NCBI GenBank assembly: GCA_965200525.1
Contig: OZ241368.1
Coordinates: forward strand, 930,001-994,000
DNA: 64,000 bases
Origin: JANNPJ01 sp965200525
Lineage (GTDB): Bacteria > Actinomycetota > Actinomycetes > Actinomycetales > Kineosporiaceae
Direction: 5' to 3'
Shown: one piece after another, positions 1 through 7,837 of the stretch
How positions within the stretch are numbered: the stretch's first letter is position 1
How the letters are laid out: each line of letters begins with the position of its first letter
Position numbers and translations under genes: made by a program
The notes under the pieces: model-generated
The model's input: only the letters and a program-made list of their open reading frames with translations
Told to the model about the DNA's origin: nothing
Database searches by the model: none

Positions 1-10
1 GGACGACGTT

Positions 11-1111
11 GTGAGCCCGGGGCTGGAAGCGGCCTTCGCCGTCACCCGGGCCGACTTCCGGCTGGAGGTGGAGCTGGCCGTCGGGCCCGGCGAGGTGCTG
101 GCCGTGCTCGGCCCCAACGGCGCCGGAAAGTCCACCCTGCTGCGGGCTCTGGCCGGACTGCGGGCCGTCACCGAGGGCCGGGTCTCGGTCGGCGACCAGC
201 TCTGGGACGACGCCGCGGCCGGGGTCTTCGTGCCCGCGGTCGATCGTTCGGTCGGCCTGGTGTTCCAGGACTACCGGCTCTTCCCGCACCTGAGCGTGCT
301 CGACAACATCGCCTTCGCGGCCCGGGCCCGGGGCGCCGGACGGCGTCGGTCGCGGGCCGAGGCGGGCGCCGTCATCGATCGGCTCGATCTGGCCGCCCTG
401 GCCCGGCGCCGTCCCGGGCAGCTGTCCGGCGGGCAGGCCCAGCGGGTGGCCCTGGCCCGGGCCCTGGCCGCGCAGCCGCGCCTGCTGTTGCTGGACGAAC
501 CGCTGGCCGCCCTGGACGCCCGGACCCGGCTCGAGATCCGGACCGAGCTGCGCCGGCACCTGAGCGGCTTCGCCGGGCCGAGCATCGTCGTCACCCACGA
601 CCCGCTGGAGGCCCTGGTGCTGGCCGACCGCATCCTGGTGCTCGAGGCCGGCGTCATCGTCCAGGCGGGCACCCCGGCCGAGGTGTCCCGCCGGCCCGCG
701 ACCGAGTACGTGGCCCGGTTGATGGGCCTGAACCTCTACTCCGGCGAGCTGACCGATCCGCCGACCGGGCGGGTCGAGCTGGACGACGCCGGCGGGCTGC
801 TGTTCGCCACCGGTCCGGACCGCCCGCAGCGGCCCGGACCGGTGCTGGCCGTGCTGGCGCCGACCGCGATCTCGCTGCACCTGGACCGGCCCGGGCCGGG
901 ATCGGCGCGCAACGTCTGGGCCGGGCGGGTGAGCGGGGTCGAACTGCTCACCGACCGGGTGCGGGTGGCGGTCGAGGGCCGGCCCGGCGCCCTGGTCGAC
1001 GTCACCCCGGCCGCCGTGGCCGAGCTGGGCCTGGCCGCCGGTCGGCCGGTCTGGCTGAGCGCCAAGGCGAGCGAGGTCCTGGCCTACCCGAGAGCAGGCG
1101 GGCGTGGCTGA
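11..1111 (+). CDS. modC: ModC-like molybdate ABC transporter ATP-binding protein
   Basis: ATPase subunit of an ABC importer, most likely for molybdate. Walker A (GPNGAGKST, residues 34-42), a Q-loop (VFQDYRLFPHL, near 83), the signature LSGGQAQRV (near 138), Walker B (LLLLDEPLAALD) and the switch His in VTHDPLEA are all intact. Residues from about 290 to the end look like a TOBE/molybdate-binding C-terminal domain, as in ModC rather than a two-domain amino-acid transporter ATPase. The start is a GTG close to the window edge; the permease and binding protein presumably lie to the left. The next gene starts inside this one (8-base overlap) and encodes a molybdenum-cofactor enzyme, which supports molybdate as substrate. 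Other TOBE-type ATPases (sulfate, spermidine) cannot be fully excluded. Confidence 0.85.
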   Translation: MSPGLEAAFAVTRADFRLEVELAVGPGEVLAVLGPNGAGKSTLLRALAGLRAVTEGRVSVGDQLWDDAAAGVFVPAVDRSVGLVFQDYRLFPHLSVLDNIAFAARARGAGRRRSRAEAGAVIDRLDLAALARRRPGQLSGGQAQRVALARALAAQPRLLLLDEPLAALDARTRLEIRTELRRHLSGFAGPSIVVTHDPLEALVLADRILVLEAGVIVQAGTPAEVSRRPATEYVARLMGLNLYSGELTDPPTGRVELDDAGGLLFATGPDRPQRPGPVLAVLAPTAISLHLDRPGPGSARNVWAGRVSGVELLTDRVRVAVEGRPGALVDVTPAAVAELGLAAGRPVWLSAKASEVLAYPRAGGRG

Positions 1112-1733
1112 TTCCCTCGACCCTCTCGACCCGCGGCCCCTGCCGGACCGATCGGCCCCGCCCGGGCAGAGGGTGCGAAAAGAGCTGCTGGTCAAGCACT
1201 ACGGCCCGATCCCGAAGGCCGACCGGCCGGACGAGTGGGCCATGATCTTCGGCGGGGCCACCGCCTCCGGCGAGGCGCACCGGATCACCGTCGCCGGGCT
1301 GGCCGGGCTGCCGCCGACCCGGGTGGTGGCCGGACTGCACTGCGCCGGCAGGTGGAGCGTGCTCGACAACATCTGGGACGGCGTGGCCGCCCGGGACGTC
1401 GTCGCCGCCTTCCCGCCCCGGGACGGCATCACCGATCTGGTGGTCTACGGGCACTACGGGTACAGCGCCAGCCTCACCCTGAACGATCTGACCGACTGCG
1501 AGGCCCTGCTGGCCACCCGGCTGAACGACGAGCCGCTGACCCCCGAGCACGGCTTCCCGATCCGGCTGGTCATCCCCCACAGGTACGCCTACAAGGGCCC
1601 CAAGTGGTTCCGCGGCTGGGAGTACCTGACCGGGCCCCGGCGGGGCTTCTGGGAGGAGCGGGGCTATCACCTGCGTGGCGATCCCTGGCTGGAGGAGCGC
1701 TACTCGTACCAGGAGACCCACCCGCAGCGGTGA
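1104..1733 (+). CDS. Sulfite oxidase-like molybdopterin oxidoreductase
   Basis: Small (209 residues) member of the oxidoreductase molybdopterin-binding family (sulfite oxidase/MsrP fold, COG2041 type). Recognisable pieces are a central Cys in GLHCAGRWS (likely Mo ligand), the GYSASLTLNDL segment, the HGFPIRLVIPH block, KWFRGWEYL, and a C-terminal GFWEERGYH...DPWLEERY block. All are in the order known for soluble actinobacterial sulfite-oxidase-like proteins. No signal peptide or Tat motif is visible, so a cytoplasmic enzyme is expected. The GTG start overlaps the end of the ModC gene, implying translational coupling of molybdate uptake with a Mo enzyme. Physiological substrate unknown. Confidence 0.85.
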   Translation: MADSLDPLDPRPLPDRSAPPGQRVRKELLVKHYGPIPKADRPDEWAMIFGGATASGEAHRITVAGLAGLPPTRVVAGLHCAGRWSVLDNIWDGVAARDVVAAFPPRDGITDLVVYGHYGYSASLTLNDLTDCEALLATRLNDEPLTPEHGFPIRLVIPHRYAYKGPKWFRGWEYLTGPRRGFWEERGYHLRGDPWLEERYSYQETHPQR

Positions 1734-1882
1734 CCCCCGAACGGCGATCCGGGCCACCGTCGTTCGGCCGGGCTCCGGCGTGACCGGGCCCCGTGGACGG
1801 CGCCACCCCGCTAGCATCGAAGCTCGGGTGACTTTCCGCAGACATAAGGTCGCAGAACGTCACCTTCGACCTGGGGAGTCGC

Positions 1883-3334
1883 GTGACCGTCGCACAGTAC
1901 CTTCGCGTTCTGCGTCAGCAGTGGTTCGTGGTGATTCTGCTGACCGCGCTGGCTGTCGGCGGCGCGGCCGCCTACACCGCCCGGCAGACGCCCTACTACT
2001 CGGCCACCACCCAGGTGTTCGTCGGCACCAGCTCCGGCGGGGACGACCCCTCCACGCTGACCCTGGGCAGCTCGTTCACCCAGCAGCGGGTCAAGTCGTA
2101 CGCCGACATCGTGACCAGCCCGCGGGTGCTGCAGCCGGTGATCCAGGAGCTCCGGCTGCCGATGACGACCGGCGCCCTGGCCGGCGAGGTGACCGTGGAC
2201 AGCCCTCTGGACACGGTGCTGCTCAACGTCCACGTCACCGACTCCGACCCGCGGCGCGCGGCCGACATCGCCAACGCGGTGGCCAACCAGTTCCCGGACT
2301 TCGTCGCCGACCTGGAGACCCCGGAGGGGGCGAACGCCTCGCCGGTGAAGCTGACCGTGACCCACCTGGCCGTGGCCTCGGCGACCCCGGTCTCGCCTCG
2401 GGTGACGCTCAACCTCGCCCTCGGCCTGCTGGTCGGCCTCGGCCTCGGGATCGGCACCGCCGTGCTGCGCGACCAGCTGAACACCGCGATCGGCGGGGTG
2501 GCCGACGTCGAGCGGCTGACCGGCGCGATCCCGCTCGGCGTCGTCCCCTACGACCCGAGTGCGGGCAAGCACCCGCTGGTCGACGCCGACCAGCAGGGGG
2601 CCCGGGCCGAGGCGTTCCGCACCTTGCGGACCAACCTGCAGTTCGCCGACGTGGACCGGCCGCCCCGGGTGATCGTGGTGACCTCGCCCCTGCCGTCGGA
2701 GGGCAAGAGCACCTCGGCCTGCAACGTGGCCCTCACCCTGGCCCTGGGCGGGGCCCGGGTGGTGCTGGTGGACGGCGACCTGCGCAAGCCCGCGGTCGGC
2801 AGGTACCTCGGGATCAGCAACGCCGCCGGGCTGACCAGCGTGCTGGCTGGGCAGCACGAGTTGCGCGACGTCGTGGTCAGCTACGGGCGCGAGACGCTGG
2901 CCGTCCTGCCGTCCGGCCCGACCCCGCCGAACCCGTCCGAGCTGCTCGGCTCGCAGCAGATGTCAGACCTGCTGACGACGCTCGCCGACCACTATGACGT
3001 GGTCGTGATCGACGCCCCACCGCTGCTGCCGGTCACCGACGCGGCCGTGCTGGCCTCGGCCGCCGACGGCGCCGTCCTGGTGCTGCGGCACGGCCGGACC
3101 CGGCGGGAAGAGGCTCAGCGAGCCATCCAGGCCCTGACCGCGGTCAACGCCAAGCTGCTGGGTACCGTGCTCAACTTCGCGCCCAAGCGGAGCCGGCGGG
3201 GCGGGTACGACGGTTACGGGTACGGCTACGGCTACGGGGTCGCGCCGGCCGAATCGACCGCCGCGACCGGCCCGGGCCGGGCTGAGAACGTGGTCCTGCC
3301 CGACACCGGACGGCGCCAGCCCGCGGCTCGCTGA
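1883..3334 (+). CDS. Polysaccharide biosynthesis tyrosine autokinase (Wzz/BY-kinase), copy 1
   Basis: Membrane chain-length regulator fused to a bacterial tyrosine kinase for exopolysaccharide or capsule synthesis. Wzz part with TM helices near residues 14-31 and 175-193; kinase part with Walker A (SEGKST, Lys275), Walker A-prime (VVLVDGD, about 293-299) and Walker B (VVVIDAPP, about 373-380). The C-terminus carries a Tyr/Gly cluster (YDGYGYGYGYG, 442-452), the expected autophosphorylation site, then a short tail. GTG start preceded by GGGGAG. It stands alone, away from the polysaccharide region at 41-64 kb. There a longer paralogue (41288) aligns without a gap for about 450 residues, so the two look like a recent duplication. 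Upstream 1734-1882 is non-coding. Confidence 0.92.
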   Translation: MTVAQYLRVLRQQWFVVILLTALAVGGAAAYTARQTPYYSATTQVFVGTSSGGDDPSTLTLGSSFTQQRVKSYADIVTSPRVLQPVIQELRLPMTTGALAGEVTVDSPLDTVLLNVHVTDSDPRRAADIANAVANQFPDFVADLETPEGANASPVKLTVTHLAVASATPVSPRVTLNLALGLLVGLGLGIGTAVLRDQLNTAIGGVADVERLTGAIPLGVVPYDPSAGKHPLVDADQQGARAEAFRTLRTNLQFADVDRPPRVIVVTSPLPSEGKSTSACNVALTLALGGARVVLVDGDLRKPAVGRYLGISNAAGLTSVLAGQHELRDVVVSYGRETLAVLPSGPTPPNPSELLGSQQMSDLLTTLADHYDVVVIDAPPLLPVTDAAVLASAADGAVLVLRHGRTRREEAQRAIQALTAVNAKLLGTVLNFAPKRSRRGGYDGYGYGYGYGVAPAESTAATGPGRAENVVLPDTGRRQPAAR

Positions 3335-3375
3335 GCGATATCGCGCCGGCCGGCCCGGCCGAGCCAGGAGCGAGA

Positions 3376-4029
3376 ATGGGCGGTATGAGCGCTTCGGACC
3401 CCATTTTCGCCCGCGACCCGGCGACCGCGCGGTACTACGATCGCCGGGCCGCCGAGTACGACCAGTGGTACGAGGGAACGGGCCGATTCGCCGCCCGGGA
3501 CCGGCCGGGCTGGGCCGACGAGGTGTCCGGCCTGGTCGACCTGGTCGCCGCACTGCCGCCGGCCCGGACGCTCGACATCGCTTGCGGCAGCGGTTATCTC
3601 ACTCGCCATTTGCACGGCCCGGTGGTCGGCCTGGACCAGAGCCCGGCGATGGTCGCGCTGGCCCGGTCCCGGTTGCCCGGCGGTCTGGCGATGATCGGCG
3701 ACGCGCTCGACCTGCCGTTCGCCGACGGCGCCTTCGACCGGGTGCTGACCGGGCACTTCTACGGCCACCTGCCGGCCGAGGAGCGCGCCGCCTTCCTGGC
3801 CGAGGCGCGCCGGGTGGCCGCCGAGCTGGTGGTGATCGACTCGGCCCGCCGCCCCGGGGCCGAGGCCGAGCAGTGGCAGGAACGGGTGCTGAACGACGGC
3901 TCCCGGCACCAGGTTTTCAAGCGGTACCTGAGCGCCGCCGAGCTGGCGGCCGAGGTCGGCGGCGAGATCCTGCTCGACGGGAACTGGTTCGTGGCCGCCC
4001 GCGCCGGTGCACCGCAAGTGCCACGCTGA
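3376..4029 (+). CDS. Class I SAM-dependent methyltransferase
   Basis: 217-residue protein with the class I methyltransferase core: motif I LDIACGSGYLTRHL (about 69-82), an acidic second strand (VVGLDQSP), DALDLPFADGAFDRVLTGHFYGHL as motif II/III, and the typical late strand. Substrate cannot be inferred. ATG at 3376 chosen because AGGAG lies 6 bases upstream; a second in-frame ATG three codons later is possible. It follows the tyrosine kinase gene by about 40 bases on the same strand and may be cotranscribed. Confidence 0.85.
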   Translation: MGGMSASDPIFARDPATARYYDRRAAEYDQWYEGTGRFAARDRPGWADEVSGLVDLVAALPPARTLDIACGSGYLTRHLHGPVVGLDQSPAMVALARSRLPGGLAMIGDALDLPFADGAFDRVLTGHFYGHLPAEERAAFLAEARRVAAELVVIDSARRPGAEAEQWQERVLNDGSRHQVFKRYLSAAELAAEVGGEILLDGNWFVAARAGAPQVPR

Positions 4030-4145
4030 GGCATCGGCGGGCGGGGCCGGCTCCAGCATGCTGTAAGTCAGCGCCGGGCCGGGTGCCGGTGACCCTCCCG
4101 CCCGGCCCGGCGCCGCCAGCCCGCGCGAACCCGGGAGTTGCCGTC

Positions 4146-4433
4146 ATGAGCCGAGTGATCATTGACGTCCGAGACGCCCTGGGCCGGCTCGACGTGCTCG
4201 AAGTGGCCATCCACCGCGATCTGGTCGAGTGCTGGCTGACCGATCGCTGCCGCGGCGTCTTCGACCGGCGCGACTTGCGCAACTGGCTCGACACCCCGGC
4301 CGGGCGGCTGAGCTGCGACGAGATCAGCCTGGCCCACGGCGACGGCGGCGACATCACGGTGTCGATCGACGGCGCGGTGGCTCGGTGGCCGCTGGCCCCG
4401 CACGTGCTGGTCGACCTGCGCGCGCGGCTCTGA
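4146..4433 (+). CDS. Small hypothetical protein (95 aa)
   Basis: Unrecognised protein of 95 residues. It is acidic, soluble-looking, without signal or membrane segment, and has two Cys (positions about 29 and 35) plus a third near 57, not in a clear zinc-finger pattern. A Trp-containing amphipathic segment and an alternation of beta-like stretches (VIIDVRDAL, DITVSIDG, HVLVDLRARL) suggest a small alpha/beta fold. The long open frame around it runs upstream to 3465, but only the part from the ATG at 4146 lies clear of the methyltransferase gene and looks protein-like. Supported by length, frame and position only. Confidence 0.6.
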   Translation: MSRVIIDVRDALGRLDVLEVAIHRDLVECWLTDRCRGVFDRRDLRNWLDTPAGRLSCDEISLAHGDGGDITVSIDGAVARWPLAPHVLVDLRARL

Positions 4434-4490
4434 GCGGTCCGGGAAAACCCGGATGCCCCGAGCCGGGCCTGGCCGGTAGCTTGGCCTGCC

Positions 4491-4982
4491 ATGGACGCTC
4501 TGACCGACGACCAGATCCGGGCCGCGTTCGTGAATTGCTCGCGTGGCACGGCCAAGAGCGCGGCCATGCCCGCCGACTTCGCCCGGACCAAGTGGCAGCA
4601 GAGGGATTTTCTCGGCTGGTACGACCCGAAGTTCCCGGCCCGGGCCTATCTGGCCGTACCTCACGACGGCCGGCTGGTCACGCTGCTGCTGCGGGCCGGC
4701 GACACCAGCGCCCCGCGGCGTGGATCAGCGCTCTGCACGATCTGCCACTCGGCCCGGATGGCCAACGAGGTCGTGCTGTTCGCCGTCCCCCGGGCCGGGG
4801 TCGCGGGCCGGCAGGGCAACACCGTCGGCACCTACATGTGCGCCGACCTGAACTGCTCGCTCTACGCCCGCGGCCTGCTGCGGCTCAGCCTGCCGCAGGG
4901 CGAGAACCGGCCGGCCGAGGAGCGGGCGGCACTGCTGCGCGAGCGGCTGGCCGGGTTCGTCGAGCGGGTGCTCGAACCCTAG
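4491..4982 (+). CDS. FBP-domain (elongation factor G-binding type) zinc protein
   Basis: 163-residue protein matching the actinobacterial FBP family: an N-terminal helical half and a C-terminal treble-clef zinc finger. Visible zinc ligands are CTIC (about 82-85) and the later Cys pair in MCADLNCS (about 121-126), with the SLYARGL helix behind them as in the family. FBP proteins bind EF-G and can rescue fusidic-acid-inhibited ribosomes; whether this member does so is inference. It ends tail-to-tail with the CGNR gene on the other strand (stops overlap). Confidence 0.8.
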   Translation: MDALTDDQIRAAFVNCSRGTAKSAAMPADFARTKWQQRDFLGWYDPKFPARAYLAVPHDGRLVTLLLRAGDTSAPRRGSALCTICHSARMANEVVLFAVPRAGVAGRQGNTVGTYMCADLNCSLYARGLLRLSLPQGENRPAEERAALLRERLAGFVERVLEP

Positions 4983-5596
4983 GAGCCGTCCTTCTGGCGG
5001 GTGTAGTGGGTGCGCACCTTGGCCCGGTTGCCGCAGGTGCGCATGTCGCACCAGCGGCGGGTTCCCGAGCGGGAGGTGTCCAGGAACAGCCAGCCGCAGG
5101 CGCCGTCCTCCCCCGGGCACTCGCGGATCCGGCCGATCAGGTCGGTGGTGAGCAGGTCCCAGGCGTCGATCAGGACCGGCCAGAGCGGCGAGTCCAGCGA
5201 TTCGGCGCCGACCCAGCCGTCCCGGACCCCGCCACCGTCGGCCGGCTGCAGCACGTGGTGGTCGGTCGCCCGGCACAGTTGAGCGTTGATCACGGCCAGG
5301 TCGCCGGCGTCCACCGATTCACCACGCCGGGCCGCGGCCAGCACGACGTAGAGGGACTCCCGCAGCTCCAGGGCCCGGCTCAGCGCCGACCCGGCCGCGG
5401 TCGGGTCGGCGACGGCCATCCGGCTCAGCTCGGCCGGCGCGGCCGGCATCGGCGAGCCCAGGGATTGGGCCCAGTCGAGCAGGGCGGCGTAACTCGTGAG
5501 GTACTCCCGCCGGTGGGCGGCATGCCGCGGATCGACGGTGTTCACGAAATCCAGAGCCGGTCGTCCACCGACCCGATCGGGCAACAACGACTGCAC
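4979..5596 (-). CDS. CGNR zinc-finger transcriptional regulator (ABATE domain)
   Basis: 205-residue putative stress-related regulator. N-terminal ABATE-type part opens with the LDFVNTVD pattern. The C-terminal CGNR zinc finger is complete: CGWLFLDTS, then RRWCDMRTCGNRAKV, the four Cys being the metal ligands and CGNR the family name motif. GTG start. The gene is divergent from an EamA-type exporter with a long palindrome between them, the usual arrangement of a local regulator and its target; autorepression is likely. Ligand unknown. Confidence 0.9.
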   Translation of the reverse strand: MQSLLPDRVGGRPALDFVNTVDPRHAAHRREYLTSYAALLDWAQSLGSPMPAAPAELSRMAVADPTAAGSALSRALELRESLYVVLAAARRGESVDAGDLAVINAQLCRATDHHVLQPADGGGVRDGWVGAESLDSPLWPVLIDAWDLLTTDLIGRIRECPGEDGACGWLFLDTSRSGTRRWCDMRTCGNRAKVRTHYTRQKDGS

Positions 5597-5612
5597 GAAC
5601 TCATTCTACTGG

Positions 5613-5656
5613 CCTGACCTAACCGCCTTAAGCTACTATGGCGGTTAGAAATCAGG
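5613..5656. promoter_or_regulatory. Palindromic operator between CGNR regulator and EamA gene
   Basis: Perfect 9-bp inverted repeat CTAACCGCC (5619-5627) / GGCGGTTAG (5640-5648) with a 12-base spacer. It is flanked by a second pair of arms, CCTGA (5613-5617) and TCAGG (5652-5656), giving a nearly continuous 14-bp dyad. It fills most of the 67-bp gap between the divergent starts and ends 8 bases before the EamA ATG; its right end also supplies the AGGTG ribosome site. Probably the site of the CGNR protein, which would control both promoters. Confidence 0.7.
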
Positions 5657-5663
5657 TGATCCT

Positions 5664-6596
5664 ATGAACCGCGCAAGAGTTGCGCTGCTGTTGGCCATGC
5701 TGTCGTGGGGGTTGTCGCTGACCACCGCCGACCTGGCCCTGGCCCATCTGTCCCCCGCCGACCTGCTGCTGCTGGAGACCGCGACCGGCACCGCCGTCGT
5801 GATCGGGCTGTGCCGGCTGACCGGGCGCCGGGTGGCCGGCCCCTGGCGCCCGGCCTTCGCCCTGGGCGCCCTCGAGCCCGGCATCGCCTACGTGCTGGCC
5901 AACCTGGGCCTGGCCCTGACCTCGGCCGCCGTCGGGTCGATGCTGTTCGCCCTGGAGAGCGTGTTCGTCTCGGCCATCGCCTGGGTCATCCTGCGCAACC
6001 GGCCCCGCCGGGTCGAGGCCGTGGCCCTGATCCTCGGGCTGGTCGGCACCCTGCTGGTGGCCACCGCGCAGAGCGGCGGGCACTCGACCGGCCTGGGCAT
6101 CGGCTTCATGGTGCTCTCGACCATGGCCTCGGCGAGCTACGTGTACGCCACCCGCCGGTTCGCCGGTGGCCACGAGCCGATCGCCCTGGTCGCCCGGCAG
6201 GGCCTGGCCTCACTGGTGGTCACGTCGCCGTTCATTCTCGGCTCCTGGGCCCTGGACGGCAGCCGGATCCTGGACGCGCCGGTCGCCACGCTGCTGCTGG
6301 CGGCGCTGTCAGGAGTGCTCGGGTTCGCCGTGCCGTTCACCCTGTGGACGATCTCGGTGCCGCACGTGCGGCCCGGCTTCGCCGCCGTGTCGCTGAACCT
6401 GACCCCGCTGTTCGGCGTGCTCAGCGGCACCCTGCTGGGCCAGGAAGGGCTGAGCGCCGGGCAGTGGGCCGGTGGCGGCCTGATCCTGGCCGGCGTCGTG
6501 CTGCTGACCCGGGCCGAGATCCGGGCGACGCCGACCCCGGCCGCGACCCCGGCCTCGGAGCCCGCCCGGCGGGATCGGGAGCCGGTGGGCGTCTAG
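5664..6596 (+). CDS. EamA-family (DMT) transporter
   Basis: 310-residue inner-membrane protein of the drug/metabolite transporter superfamily: two EamA repeats, about 10 hydrophobic helices, repeat 1 roughly residues 4-135 and repeat 2 roughly 148-288, then a short hydrophilic Pro/Ala-rich cytoplasmic tail. Such proteins export amino acids, metabolites or drugs; substrate not predictable. ATG 8 bases after the palindromic operator. Its stop overlaps the stop of argJ on the other strand. Confidence 0.88.
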   Translation: MNRARVALLLAMLSWGLSLTTADLALAHLSPADLLLLETATGTAVVIGLCRLTGRRVAGPWRPAFALGALEPGIAYVLANLGLALTSAAVGSMLFALESVFVSAIAWVILRNRPRRVEAVALILGLVGTLLVATAQSGGHSTGLGIGFMVLSTMASASYVYATRRFAGGHEPIALVARQGLASLVVTSPFILGSWALDGSRILDAPVATLLLAALSGVLGFAVPFTLWTISVPHVRPGFAAVSLNLTPLFGVLSGTLLGQEGLSAGQWAGGGLILAGVVLLTRAEIRATPTPAATPASEPARRDREPVGV

Positions 6597-7741
6597 GTGG
6601 TGTAGTCGGCGTTGATGTGGACGTAGCCCTCGGTGAGATCACAGCCGTAGACCCGCCAGGCCGCCTCGCCGTTGCCGAGCTCGACGTTGATCTCGACCTG
6701 GCTGCCCTCGAGATACGTGCGGGCCACCGCGAGCTCCTCCTCGCCCGGATCGCCCGGGTACATCGGCAGGTCACCGAAGTGGACCCGGACCCGGGCCGGA
6801 TCGATGTCCTCGTCGTGCAGCTTGCCGATCGCCATCACCACCCGGCCCCAGTTCGGGTCGGCGCCGTGCACGGCCGTCTTCACCAGCGGGCTGTTGACGA
6901 TCGTCTTCGCCACCCGGCGGGCTTGGCGGTCGTCGGCGGCTCCGGTCACCTGGACCTCGATCCGCTTGGTCGCCCCCTCGCCGTCGGTGGCGATCTTGCG
7001 GACCAGTTCCAGGGCGGCCTGGTAGAGCTGCTCCTCGAACTCGGCCGGGTCGACGGCGCCGGCCCGGCCGTTGGCCAGGATCACCACGGTGTCGCTGGTC
7101 GAGGTGTCGGTGTCGATGCTGAGTGAGTTGAAGGTGCGCTCGACCACCCGGCGGAACACGGCGTCCAGCTCGTCGGCGGCGATCTCGGCGTCGGTGAAGA
7201 AGAACGACAGCATGGTGGCCATGTTCGGCTCGATCATGCCGACGCCCTTGGCGATGCCGACCACCGTGGCCGGGCCGACCGAGCGCCGGGCCACCTTGGG
7301 CATCGTGTCGGTGGTCATCATGGCCCGGGCCGCGGCGTCGAGGTCGGCCGCCGGCAGCGGCTGCGGGGTCAGGGCCAGGTTCTCGCGGATCATGTCCATC
7401 GGGTACGGGCGGCCGATCACCCCGGTGGAGGTGATCAGCAGTTCTTCCGGGCTGATCCCGGCCCGGCCCGCGACCTGGGCCCGGACCTCCTCGGCGTGGG
7501 CCCGCCCGGCGGCACCGGTGGCCACGTTGGCGTTCTTGGAGATCACCATGATCCCGCGCAGGGCCCGGGACGCCGCCGCCTCGCGACTGATGATCACGCT
7601 GGGCCCGGCGAACAGGCTCTGGGTGAACATGGCCGCGCTGACGCAGGGGCCGTCGCTCACCACCACCGCGAAGTCGTCGTCGGAGTCCTTGAGACCGAGG
7701 TTGGCCGTGTAGCCGACGAAGCCGGCGGGATCGAGCGTCAC
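6593..7741 (-). CDS. argJ: ArgJ, glutamate N-acetyltransferase / ornithine acetyltransferase
   Basis: Transfers the acetyl group from N-acetylornithine to glutamate in the cyclic arginine pathway; some ArgJ also use acetyl-CoA. The protein self-cleaves to alpha and beta chains at the Ala-Thr bond. Here the site is in the conserved GVGMIEPNMATML block, with the Thr as nucleophile. Other family blocks are LITSTGVIG, FNSLSIDTDTSTSDTV and the C-terminal DPNWGR segment. 382 residues, slightly short of the usual 390-405. GTG start. No other arginine gene is near, so argJ is separated from the usual argCJBDFR cluster in this window. Confidence 0.93.
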   Translation of the reverse strand: MTLDPAGFVGYTANLGLKDSDDDFAVVVSDGPCVSAAMFTQSLFAGPSVIISREAAASRALRGIMVISKNANVATGAAGRAHAEEVRAQVAGRAGISPEELLITSTGVIGRPYPMDMIRENLALTPQPLPAADLDAAARAMMTTDTMPKVARRSVGPATVVGIAKGVGMIEPNMATMLSFFFTDAEIAADELDAVFRRVVERTFNSLSIDTDTSTSDTVVILANGRAGAVDPAEFEEQLYQAALELVRKIATDGEGATKRIEVQVTGAADDRQARRVAKTIVNSPLVKTAVHGADPNWGRVVMAIGKLHDEDIDPARVRVHFGDLPMYPGDPGEEELAVARTYLEGSQVEINVELGNGEAAWRVYGCDLTEGYVHINADYTT

Positions 7742-7837
7742 CCGGTCAGGTTACCGGCCGCCACCACGCCGGGGCCGGAAGCCCTGGAGGTCGCAGTAGG
7801 TTGTAGGTACTCCCGCCCATCGAAACCGAGGTTCCGC

